Of a stretch of 43,983 bases of DNA, positions 23,305 through 30,936 are shown piece by piece. Positions within the stretch are counted from its first letter, which is position 1, and each line of letters opens with the position of its first letter. A model generated the notes under the pieces. That model had not been told where the DNA came from. It saw only the letters and a program-made list of their open reading frames with translations, and did not search any database. The stretch is taken from NCBI RefSeq assembly GCF_004684805.1, contig NZ_SRID01000014.1, forward strand, positions 1-43,983, written 5' to 3'. The stretch is from Streptomyces palmae (GTDB lineage: Bacteria > Actinomycetota > Actinomycetes > Streptomycetales > Streptomycetaceae). The position numbers and the translations under genes were made by a program.

Positions 23305-25949
23305 ACGAGGGCCTCGGATCGGTGCGGTTGACCGCCGACTGGGCGGTGCTGGGCAAGCATCCGGGGCAGGCCATGGGGTACGACGTCCTGGACGGCAGCC
23401 TGCCGGCGGACCGCGCCAAGCGCTACCTCTGGGGCGCCACCACCGGGGTCCCGGACAACCGGGACCCCGCGGAGGGGCTGCCGTGGCGGGTGTTCCTGGG
23501 CAGTGTGAGCACGGACCCGACCCCGGTGTGCGCGGCCGTGGAGACCACCTGGGACGGCAGCGCCGACGGCACCGGCGCCCCCAGCTACACCTGGCGGCTG
23601 CTCCTGCTGGAGTGGCCGCAGGCCAGCAACGCCCAACTGACCTGGTCCGCGATCGACCAGGTCCTGCCGCGCGACCGACTGCCCGACTCCGGGACCGGGG
23701 TGTCCCTCGCCGTGCCCCGCACCCCCGCCGCCGAACTCGCGGCCACCGTCGACCGGCTGGGCTTCGACTGGGCCGCCCGGGTCGCCGCCCTGCTGCTCGA
23801 CCACCGGCAGGTGGCGATCGTCACCCCGCCCGGCGCGGCACTCCCGGAGGTCGCCGAGCGCGTCCGCGTCCTGGACGCGGTCTGCTCGCTGCTGCCGTAC
23901 GGCTGCCGCGCCTGGCTCAGCGCCGCGACCTGGACCGGCCACTCCGAGCACGGCCTGCGGCTGGTCTTCGCGGCCACCGCGCGGACCGGGCAACTGGAGG
24001 TCCGGCTGGGCGCGGGCAGCCTGCCCGAACCCCAGGGCGCCGCGGCGCGCACCTATCTCGACGAGCTGCTGAGGCTGCGGGCCAAGCGCCACTCGACCAC
24101 CGACCTGGTCGCACACCTGCTGGCCGCCGTCGCGGTCATCCCGGCACACGGTGCCGCCGAGGCGGTCCGGGTGCTGCGCGAGGCCGACCTGCTGGACTCG
24201 GTCATCGCGGAGATCGGTCACGGACGCGGTGAACTCCACGACGTGCAGCGGGTGCTGGAGCTGTATCCGGCGCACGCCCTGGGCGAGAACCGGCTGCGGG
24301 TGCTGGTGCCCTTCCTGGCCCAGCGCGCGAACCGCGGCAGCCTCCTGGCCCAGGCGGTGCTCCAGCAGCACTGGAGCCCGCTGACCCCGGGGCTGCTCGC
24401 CCGGGACGTCGTCCAGAGGGGCTCGACCCAGGAGTCCTTCGCACGGGCCAGGGGCTATCTGAGCCTGATGAACGCCCTGAACGCGGACCGTCCCGGTGCC
24501 TTCGAGGAGCTGTTCACCGACCTGGTGGGCGACCCGAGCCAGGATCCCGGCTGGACCGGGAACCTCATCTACATGGTGGAGAACGAGTTCGGCCACCGGT
24601 CGGAGGCGGCCGACGCCTTCCTCCTGCGCTCCCCGGCCGCCGGGCTCGCCTGGCTCCGCACGCTGGCGAAGAACCAGACCCCCGACCTGGCCCCGCTCCG
24701 CCGCCTGGCGGAGCGGGGGATCGGCGGGGACGCCGGCGGCACCGCCGGGTGGCCGCGCTTCGCCGCGGTCCTGGTGGGGATCGCCACCCCGGACCAGGCC
24801 ACGGCCGAGGACGCCGCCGAGTTCACCGCGGCCATGGACGACGCCTGGCGGTTCGCCCTGGACATCGCCGCGACGGAGGGCCGGCCGGAGGTGCTGGGCC
24901 TGCTGGGCCCCGAGCTGCGGGAGGTGGCACGGGGCCGGGCCGGCCGCACGTATCTGCTGCACCTCCTGGACCGGCTGGTTCCGCCCGCGGCCGGCGGCAC
25001 GGCGCCGGAGGTGGCCGCGGACGCCGATCTGCTGTACGCGCTGATCGCCGCCGCGCCGGGCGAGGTCCGGATGCCCTTGGCGCTGCCACGGCTGCGGCGG
25101 ATCACCGGCGCGTGGGAGCAGGACGCCTACGCCTCCGCGCTGGTCGACCGGATCGGACCCGACGACCAGCTCCTTCGACTCGTGGTGGAGGCCCTGCTCG
25201 GCGAGGTGCCGAACGCGGACTCCTGGCGGGTGCTCAGCCGGCTCATGGAGCGTCGGCCCACCGCCGAGCACCTGGTGTGCGACGGCCTTGAGCGGCGGCT
25301 CACCCACAACCACCGGACCTGGCTCGACCTGGACTTCCCCGAGGAACTGATGGCGGCGCTGGAGCGCCGGCGCCACCTGGACTGGCTCCGGCCGCTTCGG
25401 GACTTCCGGAACGCCGTCCGGGCCCGCGAGCCGATCGAGGACCTGGCCCGGATCATCGTCCGGGCCACCACTTCGGCCTCCCGCGGGTTCCCCCCGCAGC
25501 TGCTTGCGGAGATCAGCGTCTGGCTGCGGGCCTACGGGGCGTCGGAGGGGTACGCCCTGAAGACCGCGCTGGACGCCGTGGTGCCCGGTCTGGGGCTCGA
25601 GTTGTACACGGCGGTCAGCCGGGGCGAGGAGGGCAGGGCGCTGCGGGACCAGCTGGCCCGGTTCAGCCGTCTCGAAGTCGACCGCCACCAGCGGATCCTG
25701 GCGGCCCTGGGGGCCGTACCGCAGGCCCTGCCCCAGGCGCAGCCGAGCCCGCGGCCCCTGCCGGCCGCACAGCCCCCGCTGCCGGCCCCTCAACCAGCGT
25801 CGCCGAACCCTCAGCCGCCGCCGGCTCCCCAACCACCGGCGGGGACCCTGCCGCCCGTCGCGCCGCCCCAGCACGCCGAGCGGAAGAAGGGCCTGCTGCG
25901 GAAACTCCTGCCGGATCGCCCCGACTGGTATCGGGGTACGAGGGAATGA
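23301..25949 (+). CDS. GTPase-associated protein 1 (GAP1)-like
   Basis: This 882-residue protein follows the GTPase with a 4-bp overlap. The N-terminal 120 residues (SVRLTADWAVLGKHPGQAMG, then YDVLDGSLP, and later YTWRLLLLEWP) match my recollection of the GAP1 N-terminal domain. The large middle is helical and repeat-like (for example LVPFLAQRANRGSLLAQAVL). The C-terminal end is a Pro/Ala-rich linker (about 810-860) and a basic tail KKGLLRKLLP that might touch membrane or nucleic acid. No catalytic motif is visible. The name means only that it goes with the GTPase; a GTPase-activating function is not implied. Start GTG 23301 overlaps the GTPase stop. Confidence 0.82.
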   Translation: MNEGLGSVRLTADWAVLGKHPGQAMGYDVLDGSLPADRAKRYLWGATTGVPDNRDPAEGLPWRVFLGSVSTDPTPVCAAVETTWDGSADGTGAPSYTWRLLLLEWPQASNAQLTWSAIDQVLPRDRLPDSGTGVSLAVPRTPAAELAATVDRLGFDWAARVAALLLDHRQVAIVTPPGAALPEVAERVRVLDAVCSLLPYGCRAWLSAATWTGHSEHGLRLVFAATARTGQLEVRLGAGSLPEPQGAAARTYLDELLRLRAKRHSTTDLVAHLLAAVAVIPAHGAAEAVRVLREADLLDSVIAEIGHGRGELHDVQRVLELYPAHALGENRLRVLVPFLAQRANRGSLLAQAVLQQHWSPLTPGLLARDVVQRGSTQESFARARGYLSLMNALNADRPGAFEELFTDLVGDPSQDPGWTGNLIYMVENEFGHRSEAADAFLLRSPAAGLAWLRTLAKNQTPDLAPLRRLAERGIGGDAGGTAGWPRFAAVLVGIATPDQATAEDAAEFTAAMDDAWRFALDIAATEGRPEVLGLLGPELREVARGRAGRTYLLHLLDRLVPPAAGGTAPEVAADADLLYALIAAAPGEVRMPLALPRLRRITGAWEQDAYASALVDRIGPDDQLLRLVVEALLGEVPNADSWRVLSRLMERRPTAEHLVCDGLERRLTHNHRTWLDLDFPEELMAALERRRHLDWLRPLRDFRNAVRAREPIEDLARIIVRATTSASRGFPPQLLAEISVWLRAYGASEGYALKTALDAVVPGLGLELYTAVSRGEEGRALRDQLARFSRLEVDRHQRILAALGAVPQALPQAQPSPRPLPAAQPPLPAPQPASPNPQPPPAPQPPAGTLPPVAPPQHAERKKGLLRKLLPDRPDWYRGTRE

Positions 25950-27271
25950 CCGCGCCCACCGCGATAGCGATCGACGCCGGCGCCCGCTTCACCCGCATCG
26001 CCCACCTCGGCGAGGACGGGACGCCGGTGCCGGCCGAGCTGCCCGGTTCGGTGCCCGGGGAGGGGCTGCCCACCCCGGTGGGCACCGGCGGTCACCGCGG
26101 CGCCGCCCTGCGGGACGCGTACGCCGCCTACCGCGAGCACCGCGGCACCCCCGAGCGCGTGGTGCTGGTCGTCCCCCAGCAGGACCGGGCCGACCACGCG
26201 CGCCGGGCAGTGGACGTGCTGACCGCCCTCCACGGCACCGACCCGATGCCCCGGCTGCGGGTGCTGGGAGCGCCGCACGCGGTCATGGCGCTGCTGCGGC
26301 ACACGGCCACCGCGACCGCCCCCCGCTACACGGTGTGCGATCTGGGCGCCGGGGCGGTGGAGGTGTCGCTGTGCGCCTTCACCGCGGGCTCGGTGGCCGT
26401 GACCGGCTCGGCCCGGTACGGGCCCGCCGGCGGCTACGGCGCCGCATCCGACGCCGCCCTGCTGGACGGCGCCGGGCTGCCGGACGACGACGCGGGCCGC
26501 CGGGCACTCGACCAGGCCAGGGCACGGCAGGGGGCAGCGCAGCGGCTCGACGTCGCACTGCGGCGCACCGCACGCCACCCCGGGCGGTACGAGGACACCG
26601 TGGTCCTCCAGGTGGCCGGGCGGGACATCACCGCCGGCATGGTGCGCCGCGCGCTCGACCGGCTCGCCGCCGGTCTCGACCGGGCGCTGGCCGAGGCGCG
26701 GGGCGGCCGGCCCGCCCCGCCGGTGGTCGCGGTGGGCGGCGGGGCGCGGTTCGGCCCGCTGCTGCGGCATCTGGCGGACCGCCAGGGCGAGCCGGTCGCG
26801 CTGCCCGGCGGTGTGGACCCCGCGCACGCCGCCGTGTTCGGCGCCGCGCTGGTCGCCGCCGGCCGGGTCGACCCGGCCGACCGCTATCCGTACGCCGTGA
26901 GCGTGGGCACCCACCGGACCGCGGCGGGCCGACCCCGCGCGGAGGAACTGCTGATCAGCCCCGCCGGCGCGCTGGAACCGGGAGGCGCGACGGTGTTCGC
27001 CGAGTCCGGCGGGCGACGCGTCCTGGTGCGCACCGGGCCGGCCGGTGCGCGGCCGGTCCGGATACAGGTACGCGACGCCGAGAGCGGCGCGGTGACCTCG
27101 GCGGGCACCCTGACGATCCCTCCGGGCGCCGAAGGGGCGCGCTTCCACGTGGGCGTACGCATCGCCGCCGACGGGACGGCCCGTCTCGTCCTGCACCCGC
27201 TGGGCTCCGGGACGCCCAGCGAACACCCGCTCGGCGCCTTGCCGACCGACATCGAGGGAGCCCGTTCGTGA
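25946..27271 (+). CDS. Hsp70/actin-fold ATPase, compact
   Basis: This 441-residue protein has the actin/Hsp70 ATPase fold: phosphate-1 loop AIAIDAGARFTRIA (6-19), phosphate-2 loop VCDLGAGAVEVSL (about 130-142), and adenosine loop VVAVGGGARFGPL (about 263-275). The nucleotide domain is followed by only about 110 residues of beta-strand sequence, much shorter than the substrate-binding part of DnaK, and there is no helical lid. Such divergent Hsp70s accompany GTPase/vWA systems and may remodel partner complexes. Its ATG overlaps the previous stop (ATGA), and its TGA overlaps the next ATG. No J-domain protein is present nearby. Confidence 0.88.
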   Translation: MTAPTAIAIDAGARFTRIAHLGEDGTPVPAELPGSVPGEGLPTPVGTGGHRGAALRDAYAAYREHRGTPERVVLVVPQQDRADHARRAVDVLTALHGTDPMPRLRVLGAPHAVMALLRHTATATAPRYTVCDLGAGAVEVSLCAFTAGSVAVTGSARYGPAGGYGAASDAALLDGAGLPDDDAGRRALDQARARQGAAQRLDVALRRTARHPGRYEDTVVLQVAGRDITAGMVRRALDRLAAGLDRALAEARGGRPAPPVVAVGGGARFGPLLRHLADRQGEPVALPGGVDPAHAAVFGAALVAAGRVDPADRYPYAVSVGTHRTAAGRPRAEELLISPAGALEPGGATVFAESGGRRVLVRTGPAGARPVRIQVRDAESGAVTSAGTLTIPPGAEGARFHVGVRIAADGTARLVLHPLGSGTPSEHPLGALPTDIEGARS

Positions 27272-28878
27272 TGCGATCCGCCGGGGGCCGTGTGCCGCGC
27301 CCCCACCCAGGGAACCGGGCCGCCCGGCGCGGCCGGCGTCTGGCCGCGCGGTGCCGGGGCGCCCTGCTGGCCGTGGCCCTGCTCTCCGTCTCCCTGCTCG
27401 CCGGTTCCGCGGCACACGCCGACGCGGGCCCCTCACGCGCCGAGATCTACCAGGCGCTCGGACTGAGCGACCAGCCCGCCGACTACGTCGTCCTGGTGGA
27501 CACCTCGGGCTCGATGGCGGACGACGGCCGGTACAGCACCGTCCGCTCCACCCTGCGCTCCTTCCTGGACGGCCTGTCGCCCCGCGACCACATCGCGCTC
27601 ATCACCTTCGACTCCCGCCCCGAGCCGCGCTACATCGGCCCGGCCGAGAACGCCGACCGGATCATCTCCCGGCTGCCCAAGGCACCCGATCCCCGGGGCG
27701 AGACCGACATCGGCGCGGCACTGGACAGCGCGCTGCGCGAGCTGGAGAGGGGCGACGCCGCCGAGATCGCCTCCGTGGTGCTGCTCACCGACGGCGAGCA
27801 CCACCCGCCCAGGGGATCCGGGTACCCGAAGTCGAGCGGCGCCCCCTGGAACGCGCTGCGCCAGCGGGCCCACGCCATCGACCAGCGGGCCGAACTCGCC
27901 GGGTACGCCCTTCCCTTGGGCAGCGGGGCCAGCGGCGCCGAACTGCTCGGCGACGTCGTGGACGACACCACCGTGCTGCGGCCGGACAGCATCCAGGACC
28001 TCGACGCCTACCTGGAGCGGGCCGGCGACGGCACCCGGGCCCGCAAGGCGCGCCTCCTGCTCGCCGACGACATCGGCAAGGGGATCACCGCGTCCTGGAC
28101 CGAGCGCGGCCGGCGCGATGTCACGGACGGATCCGCGACGGCCTCCGTCACCCTCCGCTCGACGTCCCGCCACACCCCGCTGACCGTCACCGGCCTGCGC
28201 GTCTCGGCCGACGGCACCCCGCTGCGGCTGAGCGGCCTGCCCACCCGGCTGACCCTGGCCCCGGGCACCTCGAAGACGTACTCGGTGCGGCTGCGCGGCA
28301 CACTGCCGGCCGGCGGCGTGCCGTACCGCCACGCCGAGGAGACCGACGCGACCCTGCGGGTGTCCGGCCGGGTGACCTCGGCATGGCAGCGGGCGCTCGC
28401 CCCGGATGTGCGGCTGAAGGTACCCGAGCGGGTCCGGGTCACCGGGGCGGCCCTGCCGTTGCGGGCCACGGTCGGCTCGGCGGTCCTCCTGCCCGCCGCC
28501 GGCGCGGGCCTGGCAGCGGTCCTCGTGGCCGCCTGGCTGTGGTGGCGGCGCGTCCACCGTCCGCCGCTCCGCGGCGAACTGCTCGTCGTCCCGGCCTTCG
28601 GCGGGGAACTGCCCGAACGCATCGCCCTCTCCGGGCGCAGGGCGTCGCTGCGGCCGCGGTCGGGCGGGCGCGGCACGGTCCACGGCCGGCGCCGCAGGAC
28701 GGACCGCGGGCCCCGGGTGGACCTGCTGATCCGCTACACCCCGGACGGCTCCGCCGACCGGCAGAGCGACGCCACCTGCGTGCCCGGCCGCCAGGCCGTC
28801 GTCAACGGGATGTCGTTCACCTATCTTCCCGAGCAGCGGGCCGAACAGGCAGCCCCCGGCAGCGGCCGGCCGCGATGA
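27271..28878 (+). CDS. Secreted, membrane-anchored vWA protein
   Basis: This 535-residue protein has an N-terminal Sec signal (basic start, hydrophobic ALLAVALLSVSLLAG, likely cut after AHA-50). A von Willebrand factor A domain (about 70-250) has an intact MIDAS: DTSGS 77-81, Thr in GETDIG, and Asp in LTDGEHH. A beta-rich domain follows (about 270-390), and a single membrane helix (about 400-422, VLLPAAGAGLAAVLVAAWLW) ends in a basic stop-transfer WWRRVHR. The last 110 residues would be cytosolic. The vWA would thus face the cell surface, linking the intracellular NTPases to something outside. Overlaps both neighbours by 1-4 bp. Confidence 0.9.
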   Translation: MRSAGGRVPRPHPGNRAARRGRRLAARCRGALLAVALLSVSLLAGSAAHADAGPSRAEIYQALGLSDQPADYVVLVDTSGSMADDGRYSTVRSTLRSFLDGLSPRDHIALITFDSRPEPRYIGPAENADRIISRLPKAPDPRGETDIGAALDSALRELERGDAAEIASVVLLTDGEHHPPRGSGYPKSSGAPWNALRQRAHAIDQRAELAGYALPLGSGASGAELLGDVVDDTTVLRPDSIQDLDAYLERAGDGTRARKARLLLADDIGKGITASWTERGRRDVTDGSATASVTLRSTSRHTPLTVTGLRVSADGTPLRLSGLPTRLTLAPGTSKTYSVRLRGTLPAGGVPYRHAEETDATLRVSGRVTSAWQRALAPDVRLKVPERVRVTGAALPLRATVGSAVLLPAAGAGLAAVLVAAWLWWRRVHRPPLRGELLVVPAFGGELPERIALSGRRASLRPRSGGRGTVHGRRRRTDRGPRVDLLIRYTPDGSADRQSDATCVPGRQAVVNGMSFTYLPEQRAEQAAPGSGRPR

Positions 28879-29534
28879 GCACCGCCCCCGCCGTGCTCAA
28901 CGTCGCGGCCACGCATGTCGGCACCGAGGCCCTGGGGCCGGGCGTGCGGTCCGCCCTGTGGGTGCAGGGCTGCCCCTTCCACTGCGCGGGCTGCGTCGCC
29001 CCGGACTGGATCCCCGACCGCCCGGCCCGGCGCGCCACCCCCGGGGAACTGGCGGCGGAACTCCTCGCCGACCCCCGGGTGACCGGTCTGACCCTCTCCG
29101 GCGGAGAGCCGATGCGGCAGGCGGCCGGACTGGCCGAGGTGGTCGGGATCGCCCGGGAGATCCGGGACGTCTCGGTGATCTGCTTCACCGGGTACCGCCT
29201 GGAGCGGCTGCGCGCCCAGCCGCCGGATCCCGGCGTACCGGCGCTGCTCGCCGCCGTCGACGTACTGATCGACGGCCGCTATGTGGCCGCGCTCGACGAC
29301 GGGCGCGGGCTGCGCGGCAGCTCCAACCAGCGGATCCACCACCTCACCCGGCGGTTGGCCGACAGCGGGCACGACCTCGACCGCGGACCCCGCAGCGCCG
29401 AGATCGCCATCCGCGGCCCGGAGGCCCTGCTCATCGGGGTGCCCCCGCCAGGGCTGCCGGCCGCCTTCGACACCGCGGTCGACGCCGTCCGCGGCCGTAT
29501 GTCCCCAGGAAGGAAGCACCACCGTGAGCGGTAA
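28875..29534 (+). CDS. Radical SAM activase, NrdG-like (4Fe-4S single cluster)
   Basis: This 219-residue protein is of the anaerobic ribonucleotide reductase-activase type. The CxxxCxxC cluster motif is complete (Cys33, Cys37, Cys40 in GCPFHCAGC), followed by the SAM-binding TLSGGEP and the VICFTGYRLERL strand. VLIDGRYV and GSSNQRIH are also typical of NrdG-like proteins. In canonical systems this enzyme makes a glycyl radical on a partner enzyme. No glycyl radical enzyme is visible in the window, so the target here is unknown. ATG 28875 overlaps the vWA stop (ATGA), and the stop overlaps the next gene by 11 bp, so it is a true operon member. Confidence 0.9.
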   Translation: MSTAPAVLNVAATHVGTEALGPGVRSALWVQGCPFHCAGCVAPDWIPDRPARRATPGELAAELLADPRVTGLTLSGGEPMRQAAGLAEVVGIAREIRDVSVICFTGYRLERLRAQPPDPGVPALLAAVDVLIDGRYVAALDDGRGLRGSSNQRIHHLTRRLADSGHDLDRGPRSAEIAIRGPEALLIGVPPPGLPAAFDTAVDAVRGRMSPGRKHHRER

Positions 29535-30936
29535 GAAGCGCATCCAGGTCGACGAGTCGGAGTGGTACCGCCTCCAGCGGGAGGCGCAGCAGCTGAAGAA
29601 CGTGCAGCGCAACCTCCCCCGGCTCATCGACGACGTACGGGCCCGGACGCGCGCGGACATCGACCGGACCTTCTCCACCGTCCAGGAGCGGCAGCGGCAG
29701 CACGAGGAGGCGGTCCGCCGGCTGAGCGACCGGACCCGGGAGATGGAGGCCGACACCACGCGCAGGCTTCGGGAGCAGGCCGCCGAGCTGCACCGCACCC
29801 TGCACGAGACCGCCGGCCGGATGCAGGAGGAGACCCGCCGCCGGCTCGCCGAGCAGCAGGCCGAGACCCGGCGCGCGATCGCCGAGGAACGCGCCGAGCG
29901 GCGCGCCGAGACCGCCCGGCTGTCCCGGGAGATCGACGCCCTCACCGAGGACCGGGCGCGGGCCGCCGAGACCGTGCGGACCTGGCTGGCGGACGCCGAC
30001 ACCATGGCCGGGCTGATCGGCCGGACGCTGCCGCACCAGCGGTACGCGCCGGGGGAACTGGACCGGCTCACCGCCCGGCTCGGCACCGCGCGGCACAACG
30101 CCGCCGACGGCCGGTTCGACGCCGCCCTCGCCATGGCGCAGGACACCTACCACTCACTGGGCGAGCTGCGCGTGGACATCGAGCAGCGCGAGCTGGAACG
30201 CTGCTCGGCGCAGCAGGAGGCGGTCGAGGCCCTGGTGCGCGTCGAGACCCTGATCACGGGCAACGAGCAGCGGCCGGTCATCGGGCCGGACGGCGAGGCC
30301 CTGGCCGGATATGTGCTCGACGTCGTGTACTGGTCGGAGGGCGAGCTGGAGGAACTGCGCCGGGAGACCGGGCACGCGCTCACCCGGGCACGTGACGACG
30401 CGACGGCCACCGAGGAGTTGCGCGGCCTGCGCGACGAGGAGGCGCCCCGGCTCGAACAGGCCCTGGGGGGCACCGTGGAGCGTGCCGGGATGCGCCACCT
30501 CGCCTCGCAGATACGTGTCAACCTGGCCGACGCGGTGGCCCAGAGCCTGAGCGAGTACGCCTACTACGACCTGGTCGACGGCGAGTACGAGGCCGCGGAC
30601 CCCCGGGGCAGGTACTACGCCAAGCTCCGCAACGACGCCACCGGCAACGAGATCGTGGTGGACATCTCGCAGGCCGACCGGGACTCCGAGCAGTGTGTGG
30701 TGCGGGTGCTCTCCTACGACCACGACGCCACGGCCGAGGCCGTCCTCCAGGACCGCGCCGAGGCGATCCAGCAGGCGCTGGCGGCGGACGGCCTGAGTGC
30801 GTCGGCGCCGGTGAGGGAGCCGGGCCTACCGGACCCCGCGCTGACCGACATCGCACGGCACCGCGAGCCGGACCCGGCCGCGCAGGCCGCGGCGCGGCCC
30901 CCGGAGGGGCGGCGGCCGGGGGCGGCCGCCGAATGA
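29524..30936 (+). CDS. Coiled-coil protein
   Basis: This 470-residue protein starts with an ordinary short head (KKRIQVDESEWYRLQREAQQ) and a long charged coiled coil to about residue 150 (repeated REQ/AEERAERRAE-type heptads). A helical middle (about 160-300) is followed by a compact domain (about 310-430) with YAYYDLVDGEYEAADPRG and EIVVDISQADRDSEQCVVRV, a strand-rich, conserved-looking part. No catalytic motif is seen. Its likely role is oligomerisation or scaffolding for the ATPases around it. Start GTG 29524 has a GGAAGGAAG ribosome site and lies inside the radical SAM gene. The stop overlaps the AAA+ gene start. Confidence 0.85.
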   Translation: MSGKKRIQVDESEWYRLQREAQQLKNVQRNLPRLIDDVRARTRADIDRTFSTVQERQRQHEEAVRRLSDRTREMEADTTRRLREQAAELHRTLHETAGRMQEETRRRLAEQQAETRRAIAEERAERRAETARLSREIDALTEDRARAAETVRTWLADADTMAGLIGRTLPHQRYAPGELDRLTARLGTARHNAADGRFDAALAMAQDTYHSLGELRVDIEQRELERCSAQQEAVEALVRVETLITGNEQRPVIGPDGEALAGYVLDVVYWSEGELEELRRETGHALTRARDDATATEELRGLRDEEAPRLEQALGGTVERAGMRHLASQIRVNLADAVAQSLSEYAYYDLVDGEYEAADPRGRYYAKLRNDATGNEIVVDISQADRDSEQCVVRVLSYDHDATAEAVLQDRAEAIQQALAADGLSASAPVREPGLPDPALTDIARHREPDPAAQAAARPPEGRRPGAAAE

